Source: Vanilla planifolia (lineage: Eukaryota > Streptophyta > Magnoliopsida > Asparagales > Orchidaceae). Taken from it: a stretch of 64,000 nucleotides of DNA. The notes below the pieces were generated by a model. That model saw only the letters and a list, made by a program, of their open reading frames with translations, was not told where the DNA came from and made no database searches. The number at the start of each line of letters is the position of its first letter. The stretch's first letter is position 1. The stretch lies in the NCBI GenBank assembly GCA_023846275.1, contig CM043878.1, positions 6,751,501 to 6,815,500 on the forward strand, read 5' to 3'. Positions 1-13,716 of this stretch are shown here, one piece after another. Made by a program: the position numbers and the translations under genes.

Positions 1-191
1 TAAGTACATTGAATATCTTATAAAGTGTTTTAGAGTTATCTTAAAACTTAAATCTTTTGAAGTGTAAAAATAAAAATATTGTTGGATAGAGCTCATGGAC
101 ATTAATTCAATGATGCTTGTTTTAGTTTAATAATAATTTGTTTAAAATTATTAAGAATTTTTTAAATTCAATGGTTAAATTATATAAAATC

Positions 192-269
192 ATATATATA
201 TATATATATATGTATACACACACACACATACACATATATACACATACATACGCATACATATATATAAAA

Positions 270-313
<44 letters not shown>
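192..313. repeat. Compound AT/CA microsatellite
   Basis: Runs of (AT)n alternate with (CA)n, with short TATA-CATA interruptions. Both strands translate to low-complexity reading frames rich in Y/I/T/H, which are artefacts of the repeat and not genes. Confidence 0.95.
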
Positions 314-334
314 GTTTGTACACGCATACACAAC

Positions 335-1478
335 CTAAGATATAAGTCCAAATATTTTTTTTGATCCTACAATTTGATTTTTTTTTCCAAATATTTCTCT
401 TACGTAATTAGCCTATCCTGTTTCACATGATCTAAACCCTGGCCTTTCTTACCATTGATTCCCTAATGAGATCACGGTGAAGAGAGAGGAAGAAACTGAT
501 TTAGAGGTTGATAAGGTTGAGTTGAGGAGAATTTGATAGACTTTTGACATGAGGATTTCCTTGATTCCTTATACCATATATCTCTGTTTTTATGCTTTTT
601 ACTTCCTTATCCTTGTTTCAATTATGGTATTGTTGTGGATTTAAAACCTTAATTGAGCCATTGCCATGGTATTATGTTGATTGGATGAGGTTGTCAATGG
701 TCTCCTTAGGATTAAGGCAAGCTAATAATGCCAAAGAGAGGGAAGGTTGGGTAAAGAAAAGAAAAAGGGGAAGAAAAAGGAGAAAGAGAAAGAGAAGATA
801 AGAAAGTGGCAAGACAAGATTGACTCATTAGAGCAAAGATTCAGTAAGCATCTTCCTTAAATAGTCTTTGCATTATATAGTTTAGAATTCATGATAACAT
901 AAGAATCAAATATGGAATAATTGAAATTATCAATGGTTACAATAAACAGTGTGGGGTTAATGCATAGTATTCATAATAAAATTGTGATGCATGCTCATGA
1001 TTGTAGGACAAGAAAAAAGAGAAAATTGAATTCTAGATTTTTTTTTTTGACTTTGAGATAGACATCTTATCACTCTTATAACTATATATATTTGATTTTT
1101 TGATGAATTATAAGCTTAGCCTTGTGCAACCATCTTTGTACCTTTGTAAATGTGTATGTTAGTTGTTCTGATGATTGCACAAATTGTTTTGTATAGTATA
1201 TTATAACAATGTTTGATGTAATGATATGATGTTATGTACTAGCATAAATTAGTTATATAGTAGGTTGTGTTATATTGTTTCAGATGTACGTCATTATTAC
1301 ATGAGCATGATGTGTATGTTTATTATTGAATAGATACATGACTGTGTGTGGATGACTAAGTATTTATATGATAGTTATATATGATCTATGTGTTAATAAT
1401 ATGAATATATGACGTATGATATGTAAATAAAATAATAATATTAAAAGATGGCAAGATAGGAGAGTCACCTATTTAGAA
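335..1478. other. AT-rich intergenic sequence, no gene recognised
   Basis: Contains a purine-rich stretch of GA/AAG motifs around 725-800. A similar purine-rich stretch occurs near 13390-13440 inside the 3' LTR of the gypsy element, so this may be decayed LTR sequence; that is inference only. No reading frame resembles a known family. Confidence 0.4.
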
Positions 1479-1860
1479 ATAAAAAGAGTTAAATATGATA
1501 TTACTAGAAATAAATAAGGGTTAAATATGATATTACTAGACAAAAAAAATGATATGTTAATTTGAAAGACAATAAGACATCCGAGCTCATAAAATGTCAT
1601 AAAATTTTAATGTAATATTCTTAAATGGGATGATAGCTTGGCAGTTTGAAAGATAATAAGATCGTAAGCCTATTGAAGTTTATGAAAAAGGTTGAATGTG
1701 ATATAACTTAATGAGATAGTGGTTTGTCTATTTGAATATATGTGAACCTATTTAAAGCCATAAAAGTGATTAAATGTGATATTTCTAGTTGAGACCATGG
1801 CCTATTAATTAAAAGATAATAAGATGTGTGAGCTTAAGAAGTGTCAACTAAAGATAAAAG
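1479..1860 (+). repeat. Degenerate tandem array, ~83-bp period
   Basis: About five diverged units start near 1479, 1561, 1645, 1731 and 1810. Recurrent words are TTTGAAAGATAATAAGA, a GTGAGCT-like word and TTAAATGTGATATT. Spacing of 79-86 bases is regular enough to indicate ancient tandem duplication. Arrays like this occur inside long LTRs of plant Ty3/gypsy elements, but no LTR ends were located here. Confidence 0.6.
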
Positions 1861-4249
1861 AAAAAAGTGATAATTATAATGAATATGTGAATATGATTTA
1901 TGTTTTGTGGTATTGTATGAGTAAATGGTTGTTTAAAAAATTTTTTGCATGGGACATAATCTCAAATAATGTGTTGTTTTGCATGTTATGATTGTGTTAT
2001 TACATTTGTCAGACTTGTGATGTTTAATTTAGCTTATTTTTTACACTCATAATTAGGTGTATTGGATAAAAGTCCAGACATATAGGAGTTGAGGTGAGAT
2101 TTATGATAGTCATCAGAAAACAAATAACATATATTTTATTTTGAGATATCTAATATATAATTTGTTATTTTCATTGCAAGATTGTAAAATTTTTCTTAAC
2201 TTTTTATATCGTTTACTTAAACTATAAAAAATATTGTAGATAATTGCATGGATTGAACTTTAAGCTAGTAGAGATACCTTTTTCATTTTTTTTGAACTTC
2301 TTTTTGGGCTTCAAGAGTTTCCAACTCTTATTCAATCATTTTTGCTTACTCAACTAACTTAGCATAATAAGTGGTTCTGAAAACAATCAAAGTAGCCCTA
2401 ACAAATGCGTTTGAGTGACAAAAAAATACAAAATGTCACTGCTCTTCTAAGCTAACCATATGTGGTGCATAATTTGTCGAATTACAAAACTTTCTTTGAT
2501 AATCAATCACTAACATATCTCTTATGTTAGTACAACAAGATCTTCTCTTATCTTTTTTGTCATAAGGATGCATATCATTTTTTAAAATCTTTTGTAAATT
2601 CCTTTTAAGATATCTCTTACATTAACCACCCTAAATCAAATGAAATGGTGAGATTCCCATCACAATTCAATAGCCCCATCAAAAACAAGAAAGGCATGTG
2701 AAACTCTTTTATCACCTAAATACGATAAACTATCAAATATTTTATGTTTTAGCCAACTAGGGATCAATTCCCTTGAGAAATGGGAAGGATGGTATAACAT
2801 CTCAACTTCTAAGAATAGTACGCTAGTCATCGACGGAATGGTATAGCTACTCCAAATCTCCACCAAAACCTTTCCAAATCAAAAAGAAAACTTCAAGCAA
2901 CTCAAAATATAGCACATAAGTTGTCCAAGGAAAGGAAAAACATAATCAAGATCTTGTTGCAACTATTCTCAAACTTTGGTTTATACTTGTTCCAATACTT
3001 TCTTAAATCTCTTTTGTAATTTTCTCGACTAATCTCTCCTTTAACCTTCTTGAAACTAGCTAAGGCATTGTTTCAGGGCAAAGGACTTGTCCTTTTAATA
3101 CTAAGGAATGTATAAAATAATATAAAAGTTTGCTAATTGTTATAAACTTTGAAATACCTTGAGAAATTAAAAAATTATAAATTTTATATCAATATATTCC
3201 TCATGCAAAGCTCTTTTCAACTATATGTTTAAACCACAATTCTAAATTTTTGGTAACTTGACATATTTTTTAAAACATAATAAAAATTAAATAATTCTCA
3301 AAAAATATCTCTATGCATATTAAAATATCAGTATAACATATTCAAATTCATATACTTGTCACATATGATTTAAAAGTCTTTGACACTTCTAGTTTTGATG
3401 TTTTTCACATGTTGATACCTAATTAATTATAATAGTAGATCTATTGCAAGATTACTTGGAGTTCGAGTCTACGTAACATAGTTCTATCAAAAAGTATGAA
3501 CCAATTCATAAAGGCCTAAAAGGGGACATTTTAGGGTTTTATTTAGTTTATTAATATTATTGGATGTTATTTAGTTATTTCTAAAATATATAGACCTTTT
3601 TTTTTTGTTTTTATGCATTTTCTTGCTCATTTGTTTTTTTAATTATTTTTATTATTATTATTTATTTAGAGTAGAAGGTATTTTAATTTTTGAATTTGTA
3701 TGTTATTATACATTGCAAAGGATTAGAAAAAAGATATTATAGCTTTTAGTTATCAAATTTGAATTGAAAAATTATGAGATGCATGGAGGTCTTCTCAAAC
3801 GAAGACATTAAATAGCCTGCGGCTTCATCGAAGCTATGATCTAATGTTATTGTCACTATCACTTCTAGCCACTAATGGTGGTTCCATAACCATTGTCTAC
3901 TACTTCATCATTTGTCTTCCTTTTGACATTTGAGTTATTGTTGCACAACTTTATATGTATCATTGATACCAAGCCTTACAAAGTTAAACAAAATTCATTG
4001 ACCATCATCTCTGCAAACTAATCTTCTTCTTCATGCCTAAGTAGATTGACCCTCACAATTTCTCTTCTCTTGCATGAACACCAAATCACACATCGTGATT
4101 GACAAAAATAGATCTAAGGTTTGGCCTTCTCTAGATCCTCTTTTCATTGCATGAATACTAAACCAAACCATTATGAGTTGTGCTTGATTCGCTCCTTGGT
4201 CCTTGCCTAAGTCCTTTGATTCCTTACAATAAACAACCCTAGTCGAAGG
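1861..4249. other. AT-rich intergenic sequence with one unassigned minus-strand ORF
   Basis: The only reading frame of note is on the minus strand at 2660-2866 (68 aa). It contains IPSWLKHKIF and RVSHAFLVFDG, which look more protein-like than random sequence, but I cannot assign a family. It has no supporting downstream frame and is likely a scrap of a decayed mobile element. The part next to 4249 may include non-coding sequence 3' of the minus-strand gypsy relic. Confidence 0.35.
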
Positions 4250-5900
4250 ACTACTCTCGATTGGTCCTCAACAACTCACATGTTCGAGCCAAATTGGCCT
4301 TTCTTGCTTTCCCAAATCTAAATATTTCTTTTAGGGAACTCGCTTTCACAAAATATGATATTTCTCTTAAAATTTCACATTTTTATGCTTGATAATAAAG
4401 TATTTATTTACTTTTCTTGAACAATTTGAATTCTTGATTTGATCAATTTTATCTTCGCAACAACTCATCTATAAAATTAGGCCTAATCGATTGTCTTCTC
4501 TCCCTTTAATCCAACACAAAAGGGATTAGCATTTTCTTGCATATAAAACTTCATAGTGTTATGGAAACATTTGATTGGAAATAATTATTATAGAAAAATT
4601 CAATTAAAGATAAATAACTTTTCTAATTATCTCATAAATCTAGAATACACATCCATAACAAATCTTTCAAAACCTTTATTATTTTTTTTCTATTTAACCA
4701 TATTTATGATGATGAGAAGCATGTTAAAATTTTATTGTGTAAAAAATTTGATGTACTTTTTTACAAAACTAAGATACAAACTTTGAATCTCTACTTGACA
4801 CAATCACTTTGGGTACATCATAAAGGTGCACAATTTGATTCACATGTAATGCATTAATTTTTTTATAGAATAAGTCACTTTGATAACTAGGGAGTGGTCT
4901 AATTTAGTTAGTCTATTAAATATCACCCATATAATGCCATGTTTGATTCAGGGTCTAGGAAACAAAATTCATAATAATACTTTCTTATTTTCATTCAACA
5001 ATCAATAAGGGTTTCAAAAATCCACTTGGTTTCTATTATTTTTTTTTATTTGTTGACATATTAAACATTTGTTAGCTCACTCTACAATTTCTTGCTTCAT
5101 TCATGGCAAAAAATAACTATGTTTTAATTCATAATACATGTTTGTCACTATTAGATGAATAAAATATTTAGAATTATGAGTTTCATATATTTAATAATTG
5201 CTTAGCTATTAATGATTTGGGATGCACAATATGGCTTAAAATCAAACAATTTCATTGGCATCTAAAGTAAAATAAGAAATGTAGCCCCTTTTTACTTTTT
5301 TAAGCAATTTAAACATATCTTTATCTTATTGTTAATCATCTTTGATATAATCTAACCAATTGTCTAGTATAGACAAGTGGAATAATAAGAAAATATTTCA
5401 ATATATTTATCTTACTAACTAGTATTTATCCATCTCAAAAGAAATACAAACGTCAATTTGGGTTGAGAGCAGATTGATATTTGCTTTGCATCTTAATTTT
5501 TCATTAACAATGGCATTTATTTTGGTAATGTGATACAAAATATCTAAATCATAATCTTTAATATATTTTAATTTTTTTGTCTTATAATTAAATTTTTATT
5601 AGTGAATATATTTTAAGTTTTGATGATTAGTATAAACTTTCTTTTTCATTTTATTTAAATAATGTATGTAATTTTTTTTACAAAAATAATAAAAAATTAT
5701 TATTGGGATAGTTTTTTCATATGATTTTAATTATCAAGTTTCATTTGCAATTATTTTGTCATTTTGTATTAAAACATAACTCAACCCGTGTTATGAGAAA
5801 TTACTGACGATCAACATTTTTTTAGTTAGGTTTGCTAAAGTTTTCCTAATTTTTCTTATAATTGAACTAGGGATATACCATTGTTCAAAATCTTCAACAA
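4250..5900 (-). pseudogene. Ty3/gypsy pol relic: RNase H, integrase, GPY/F domain
   Basis: Conceptual translation of the minus strand, switching frames and reading through stops, follows the usual order of a plant Ty3/gypsy polyprotein. RNase H appears from about 5900 to 5500 (LSYVLIQNDKIIA, then YTNHQNLKYI, then KDYDLDILYH). The integrase zinc finger lies near 5110-5040 (KCLICQQIK). The integrase core lies near 5000-4490 (IWVIVDRLTKL, IVSSRDSKF, YEVLYARKC). The C-terminal GPY/F-type domain lies near 4400-4260 (IFRFGKARK). Stops and frameshifts are dense, so it is dead. No RT domain was found upstream and no LTR pair was located, so this is an internal fragment. Family assignment is firm; the edges are approximate. 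Confidence 0.8.
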
Positions 5901-7849
5901 ATTCATTTTAAGTTATGTTTTACATTAGTCTATCTTTAAATTTAATGTGGTGGCATGACTCTCATTAGAAATCACATTATCTTCTAAAACCAAGGTAGCT
6001 GGACAAAAATTTCTATTATTTAGATAAAAATGTGTTTTATTTGTTAACTCCATGACTCATGAAGTGGTTTGATGATATCAAAATTATGTGTTATGTTTTT
6101 AATGATTTGTTTGGGTGGATGTTTTAGTTATATATTGGATGAAGTAGATGGTAAGATCAATTAAAGTTTGATCCTAAATTATTATGAGAATCTTAAAGGT
6201 TGGATGCTTCAAACAATAGTATATCCCATGAACAACTTAGCTTTTATTAGTGTGGTTGCCATCATCAATAATTTTTATTTACTTCCATTATATTGGAATG
6301 TTAAAACTTATAATTGTCTCCTGTGGTAACAATTAAGATTGCATTAGATATTTGAGCTCATTCATTTTATTGCTCAATCTAATATAAAGTGATTATGATA
6401 TCTAACTTATATTAGGATTTTATAAATATCATTTCATATTCATCTTAGTCTAAGTCAAGTCTTAAGTCAAGAGAATCTAGCATAGAATATGATAATTCGA
6501 GATATGTGCTTCACTAGATATTATTCGTATAATATGATCTTCAATATCATATTTGGATGATTTTTATTTTGGGTTATGTTTGCATCTAAATGTGAATTTA
6601 TGTCATCATTCTATAGGTACGATGTATCCATCGTATAGGTGCAATTGTCGCCTAAAATAACGTTGATGTACAAAGTTAGTCGTACAAGAGATTAACCATG
6701 TACGGGTGTTCAATTTTTGAGGGCTGAGTTTCCATTTATATCATATGCATACAAATCCTACTTTGTATAATTATATAGTTTATTTTCTCTCAAGATTTGC
6801 ATTTAGTATTAGTAAGACACGTTTAATTTTTATTTCATATTAATATACTCATATTTTATTATGGGTGGATTTGTAAGCATTATATATTATATTGTATAAA
6901 GTCTTTGTATCTTAACTCTACATTTGGTTGAAAAATCTTATAAACATGCTTATAATGCCTACTTGTATGATTATTATATTTATTAGTACTACTTCATTTT
7001 GTTGTTATTTTGCACGCCATATAAGTACAAAGTATTTATGTTTTAATTATATGTTAATCAAAATCTATATTCACATATTATACAAGGACAATTAAAGCAT
7101 CAAACTTATATGATCAGTGTTAATTCATAAAAAAAACATAAATTCATTATTATACTATATGAAAGTAATGTCATATCAATATAATCATATTATAAATGTT
7201 TTTGCAATCATAATAAGCCATTCTAAGTATCAAATAATTATGATGATCATGTTCGCAATATTTGTTATTGTATAATTATGATAGTATAAATATTTGGGTA
7301 AATTCAAAATTTCAGTCGAGTTGAACTAACATATGATCATATAAGCATTTGTATTTTACGATTACAATGTATGATATTTTTTTGAGAGCTTGACTTTTGT
7401 GAAAATATGTATCATATTGTGACAATCGATCTTTAGATTGATACAATTTATACAAACTCTATATATGAATTACTTTGTACTAGTATGATCAATGCGATCT
7501 TTTAGTATAATCAATATCAAAATTTTAACACTCTTTACTGTATTAGAGCTATATAGTACGAGAGTCATCTTGGACTTTATACGATACATTATTTTAAATT
7601 TGTAAGCATTAGTTTTGTTGTTTTATTATTGAGTCGAGCTTGATATATAACTTATCATTATAATACGATGCTTAATATGATCCAAAATTGGATATAATGA
7701 CTGATTTTGATCATTTTAAGAATCCAAATCAAGTCATTATACATACCTAAATGTTGTGATCAATATGAAGTATAAATAAGATGTTTATTTATAATGAATA
7801 GATAAAAGATTAAAATATTATATTTTTATATTCTTAAGAATCATAAGGA
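5901..7849. other. AT-rich intergenic sequence with scattered CGTA/GATC words
   Basis: No reading frame is recognised. From about 6480 to 7680 short words such as TACGATG, CGTACAAG, GTATGATC and ATACGATAC recur irregularly. The same vocabulary, mainly in the opposite orientation, occurs at 48.8-49.6 kb and 53.6-53.9 kb. This suggests fragments of one repeat family, possibly an LTR, but no boundaries or target duplications were found. Confidence 0.3.
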
Positions 7850-8230
7850 TATAATATTCTCAAATTTCTAAGGTACAAATTAAATTGTCTTATAGAGTAT
7901 ATCAAAATATTAAAAAATATAATATTTTAAAATATAAAAATAAATATAAAATTAGGTACGATTTATCAAGATAAGTTTAATGACACTTATGTGGTCTCAA
8001 TCAAAGTTTATTTGAAATTATTATTTTTTTAAATTGTAATGGATAAATATATAGTTTAATAATTATTAATTTAATTTTAGATTTTTTAAAATAATAAGAA
8101 ATTTTATACATTAGTGGTGTTAAAACAGTTGAAGTTCTAGAAACCAAAGCCTGATTGACATGATGTTTGAATAATTGAAATTTCAAAGATAAAATATATT
8201 TAACTATATATTGCTGCACTTTGTAAAGAT
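7850..8230 (+). repeat. 5' LTR remnant of the gypsy element
   Basis: The first ~170 bases align with the start of the 3' LTR at 12815, including a shared tract ending in a TTTATTTGAAATTATT-like word. The inferred 3' LTR is about 2.3 kb, but gag-like sequence already appears near 8500, so this LTR must be largely deleted. The right edge is a guess. Confidence 0.45.
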
Positions 8231-8499
8231 CTTTACAGTTTCTGAAGTGTTTTATTTGAATGTGTGTAAAGTAATGTGATAAAACTTATACTAAAAAAAA
8301 TTTCAATTTTCTGATTTATGAGGAAATATGGAGATACAAATCCTAAAGATAAAGATACTAATATAATAATGAAGGTATGATCCCTTAAATTAAGAAGAGA
8401 ATAATTATTTGATGAATTGATTAAGTTTTTTTTATCGTGGATAAGTGTAGCTTTAGTTATGAGCAAGTTTGAGGAAGTGTATCAAATAGGTAAGTTAGT

Positions 8500-11400
8500 A
8501 GAGTAATTTCTTAAGATGCATCCACCTTTGTTTTCAAATGACAAAGATCCTATGCAGATTGAGGAGTCATGTAATATTGTAAAGACATTTTTTTGATAAC
8601 ATATTTTACCTTATAAATAGAAGAGTCTCCTAGACATGTCTTATGATGAAAGGTGTTGTAAAAAATTGATAGGTTAGCGAGAAAGTTCTAAAATTTGAAG
8701 ATAAATCAAATTTAAAAATATCTTAGCAAGACTTTTGCAAAACATTTCAACAAAGAAGCTTGACTACAATAACTTATGAGTAAAAGTTTTTCTCTTATCA
8801 AATATGTTTTAGAGATGGTGGTTATAGAAGCACCAAAGTGTGATATGTTGAGATTCCATTAAAAGCTTTGTGACTTTTTTAGATTTCCTTCATACATAGA
8901 ACTATTGGAGTTAACTCATCAAATAGAATATGATCAAGTTGCATGGAAGGTAAGAAGGAATCTAGGAAAAAGAGAATGATCCAAGCTTTAACAAATCAGG
9001 GTCACCATCTTCTATAGCTCTTATGGATTTGAGAATAAGTTAGAAGCTTTAATGTAAAATTTACAAAAAATATCATCGAAGGAGTGCCACAATCAAAGCT
9101 AATTAAATACTTTAAACATTAATAGATGGATTATAAACAAACTAGAAAGATACAAAAATCTTGAAAGGAAGACATGTTATGCATTGTCCTTTGAATATTG
9201 AAAGATAAAAAGAAAGTCAACAAGTTAATGGTAGAATAAAAATCATCTGAGAATCCATGATAGTAGGACTTAATAGTGCACCTCATGGTGCATATCGTTT
9301 TAGTCAAGTATAGGCTTCTGCGACGTAATAGTAAACTACACAACTGTTTATTTACGCTATCGCTCCAATGGATTCTTACATTGTCTGATATTATCACAAG
9401 TACTCTTTTGTTATAAAAATACTTGTAGTTTTGTTTAATTGTGTTTCGTTATTTCATTATATATTACCTAATTTGATTGCAAGATTGTCAATTGTATTAC
9501 ATTTATTAGAAACTTCTTTCTTAATAAAGTTTCCTACAGGAGAAAAAGTAAGAATAGACAAATATGTAAAAGAAGACGTAAAAATCAATAAGAGATCTTT
9601 TAAATCTCAATTGATTATTATAAATATATCAACATTTAATGTCATCATCAAAATATATTACTTAGTATCTTATCAAGTTAGTATTGATTATTGAGAAAAT
9701 AAATTAAAGATTCATATAACAAATAAAATCGATTTAGTTTATTTTGGTGAGGGCAAGAAAGTGCCTATAATATCTATATTGAAAGCTAAAAGATTGATAA
9801 AGAAAATATGTGAGTGTTATCTAGTCTTATTATAAGAAATTAATAGGAAAGACTTATAAGAAGTTTTAGTTGTATATAAATGTGTAGATATTCTTCTTGA
9901 AAACTTACTAGGAGTGCCATTTGATAATAAATTGAATTTGTGATTAATTTAATATCAAGTATAAATCCAATCTTTAAGACATCATATATGATAGCATCAC
10001 TTGAATTACAGATGTTAAAGGTGCAATTATAAGACTTAATTGATAAAGATTTTATTAGACTTAATGTATTATCTTGAGATACACTAGTATTATTTGTAAA
10101 ACAAAGATGATGAAAGTTTAAGAGTGTGTATTTGATTATAAAGAATTGAACAAGATTATAATATAGAATAAATATAATTTATCTAAAATATATAAGTTAT
10201 TTGATTAGTTATAAGGAGTTAAAGTATTTTTAAAAATTGACTTGAAATTTAGTTATCATTAACTGAAGATTAAAAATGAATTTCAAAAACTACTTTTAAA
10301 ACCACATATATTTATTTTAATTTTCTTATATTATCTTTTTTTGTTAACTAATAGCATCATTCATGGATTTAATAAACATAGTGTTTAGATAATTATTAGA
10401 TTAATTTATTATTATTTTTATTGATGACATTATTCTATTCTAAATATGAAATAGAGCACAAGAAGCATTTACATCTAGTATCTTAGAGACTACAAGAACA
10501 CTAACTATATGCAAAGTTTTCAAGATATAGCTTTTAGTTAACTAATCTATCCTTCTTTGGGCATGTAGTTAATACAAAAGAAATCTCTATTAATGCTAAG
10601 AAAATAGTAACTATTATAGAATGGCCCAAGCATAACAATATGAGTTAGATGGGAAGTTTCTCGGTTTAGTTGGGTGTTACTAAAAATTTGTAAAAAAAAT
10701 TTTGAAATCGAATTACCATTAATAGGATTAACTCAGAAGATAGTACATTTTGAATGACATTCAAATTATAAAAAGTGTTTTCAAACCTTAAAAAAATTGG
10801 CCTCACTACTTATGTTATTTAATGCAAAAGAAATCTCTATTGATTCTATGAAAATAGTAACTATTGTAGCATGACCCAAGCATATTAATATTGAGTTAAA
10901 TGAGGAGTTTTTTTTTTTTAGCTAGAAATTATTAAAAATTTGTAAAACAAATTTCTTAAATTTCACTAAAATTAACAAGATTAACTCATAAGAAAGCACT
11001 TTTTGGGTGACATTCAAATTATAAAATTTGTTTTCAAACCAAATAAAGTAAAAGTTGGCCTCAATACCTATCTAGATCATTTGAGAGAGAACTAAATTTT
11101 AAGTATATATTGATGTCTCTCTACAAAGAGTTAGGTATATGTTAATGTAGAATGATAAGAGTCATAACATACACTTTAAGTTAATTATGATCTCATGAAA
11201 TAAATTGTCATATTTATGATATAAATTGTTACAATTATGTTTGTTTTGAAGATTTAGAAACATTTGTTTTGGTATGAAAAGTTATTTATTTTTTGTTCAT
11301 CAAAGTATAAAATATCTTCTTATATAGATAGATCTAAATCTAAGACATGAAGGTAGTTAGAGGTACTTAAAGGTTATGACATGAAGATTATCTATTACCT

Positions 11401-12800
11401 AGGGTAAACCAGTGTTGTAGCTGATATTTTGAGTCAAAATATTGGCCTTCATAGCATGATATCTAGCTTAAAAGAAGAAAAAATAATTGCACAAATGAAT
11501 AATTTAAAATTAAATGCAATATCAAAAGTGGCTAGAAGAAGTTTTCTTAGCTTACTGTTATAGCAAAGTGGTTGTAACTTTTAAAAGATGTTTAAGATAA
11601 AGATAAGTATATTGAATAAATAAAGGTTAGTCTTGTTGAAGAGAAAGAGAGACTTTTTATTTAAATGGAGTGTTGATTTCTAAAAACATAATGTGCATTC
11701 ATATGACAAGACACTGGAAACAAATTTTACTAAAACAAGCTTATGGAACAAATATATAGTATATTCGATAGTAACAAAAAGTAGGACTTGAAGTAAAGAT
11801 TTTGGTGGAATGATACGAAGAAGTATATCAACAATTATGTAAACAAATGCATGATATGTCAATAAGAGAAGAGCAACAATAAAGACTAAGTGGTTAGTTA
11901 CAACCCCTTATTATTCCAATTTGAAAGTGGAAAAAATATCAATGGACTTTGTAGTTAATTTAGCAAGATTTAGTTAAGGGCATAATGTCATAAGGGTGGT
12001 TGTAATTAACAAAATTACTTCATTTTTTATGTATTAAAACTATCTACCTAGTTGAAAGACTAATGTAAATTTATGTAAAATCAAGTTATGATGTTATATA
12101 GAGTGTCAAAAGTAATTATATCTAATAGAGATTCAAAACTTTACAATTTTAGAGCAAAGCACATGAAGAATTTGGTATAACATTTCATTCTCAGACTGAT
12201 GTACAAATTGAAAGGCTTATAAAAACTTTAAAGTATATGTTTAGATTATGTATTCTAGATTCTGGTGATAACTAGGATACTTATGTTGTATTGATTGAAT
12301 TTATTTACAATAAAAATTATCAAATGATTTAAGAAAGAATATAGAAAACTCAAGATTATCAAAGGCAACTTTTTTATGTTAAGCCCAAAAGGTAGAGTTC
12401 TAAGAAAGGAGGTATGTCTTCTTGAAAGTGAGCCTAATAAAATGTGTAATTATACTTGAAAAAAGAAGGAAGCTAAAAGTTGGAGAGGTTTCTTACATAA
12501 CAACACTACCTCCACCAATTGGCTAAAAAGTGTAGTGTAGTTCATATTTATATTTTAAGAATGTATTTTGCCAATCCATAACACGTTATACATTATGATT
12601 CTAGTGCAACCAAATTTAAGTTATGAAAAAAAAAACTCATAAAAATCCTAACCAAAGAAATCAAGAAATTATGGAAGAAAACAATTTTTATAGTTAAAAT
12701 ACAATGTCAAAACAAAACAAAACGTGAAGCTACATAAGAATTTAGGAATGAGATAAGTAGTAACCTAAGTTAGTCTAAATTTTGAGGACAAAATTCCTAC
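8500..12800 (+). pseudogene. Ty3/gypsy gag-pol relic
   Basis: Frame-hopping translation follows a plant gypsy polyprotein. A gag-like stretch lies at about 8.5-9.0 kb. A retropepsin-like region lies in the frame 9431-9694, ending in the F-V-I-G-M-D-W-L-like sequence FNVIIKIYYL. RT follows from about 9.9 kb. The YxDD-box region near 10.42 kb reads IIIFIDDIILF. The RT/RNase H connection (LGLVGCY..FV) is near 10.66 kb. Integrase is at about 11.6-12.3 kb (EKISMDFVVNL). The C-terminal tail VHIYILRMYFANP near 12.55 kb corresponds to the usual FHVSMLRKYV-type motif. Stop codons occur throughout, mostly TAA/TAG/TGA derivable from CAA/CAG/CGA, so the element is long dead. Confidence 0.75.
10571..11070 (+). 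repeat. Imperfect 250-bp tandem duplication inside gypsy pol
   Basis: The block starting at 10571 (AATACAAAAGAAATCTCTAT) recurs at 10821 with period 250. It includes the shared words AAAATAGTAACTATT, CCCAAGCAT, AAAATTTGTAAAA and GACATTCAAATTATAAA. The two copies differ by many substitutions and small indels, so the duplication is old. It repeats the segment joining RT to RNase H. Confidence 0.85.
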
Positions 12801-13716
12801 AAGAATGAGAAAATTATAACATTCCGAAATCTCCAAGATATGTATAAATCAAACTATCTCATAAAATATGTCAAGTCATAAAAATAAAATATTCTAAAAT
12901 ATAAAAAAGAATAAGGATCAAGATGAGTCTAATGACATGTATTTCATCTTGTTCAGAGTTTGTTTAGAATTATTCTGAATTTTTGAAGTTAAGATTAGTA
13001 AAACAATATAAAATAATAAATTACTAAAATAATTTAGTTATTTAATTAGGGAGTCTTAATACAAGATTTTGTAAGAGCTTTTTGTTTCTTCTTCTCAAAC
13101 ACAATTATGGATTTATTTCGCAAACTAGACTGAACTTGAGTCAGAATTTCATCTCATCAGCAGCAACAGCCATGTTCGTCATCAAAATCTCAATGGAATC
13201 AAGGAGAGAGTTTTGCGTAGCAAGGATTTTGTGAGTTTTTTAAACTGAAAAATTCAATTCTTGCCCTTAGTTTCCCTAATCTTTGACAATAATTATTAGG
13301 ATTACCTCCTAATCAAGTTATTGCTTTGTTATTAGGTTGATTGGAAGGTAAATTTTTTATGACTTGCAATAGTTAAAGTTTAAAAAAAGGGCAAATCAAG
13401 GAGAGGGAGAGAGAAAGAGGAAAGAAAGAAAGAGAAAATACAAAAACATTCATCAATTTGAAAAGTGAATTTTATAACTTTGAACATAGAGTTGATGTAA
13501 TTATAACTGTGCAAAATTCTTGGTTATTGCTTAATAGATTTAACATGAAGAGTGAAAATTTTGACTAACAATAAAGTTAGGCACAAGAAATGAGAAAATC
13601 TTGTGATAAGTTTTCTAACATAATTTATGTTCTTATATTTGATGTAATACTAAATGATATGTATATGACTTAGTGTAAGTGTCTTGCACAATATTCTTGT
13701 TGGTTTTTGTACTATT

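Noticed and set aside
122-338. Overlapping short ORFs on both strands (66-69 aa)
   Set aside because: They are translations of the AT/CA microsatellite and have no protein character.
2660-2866. 68-aa minus-strand ORF with IPSWLKHKIF
   Set aside because: It looks protein-like but I could not place it in a family, and no adjoining frame extends it. Kept only as a remark on that stretch.
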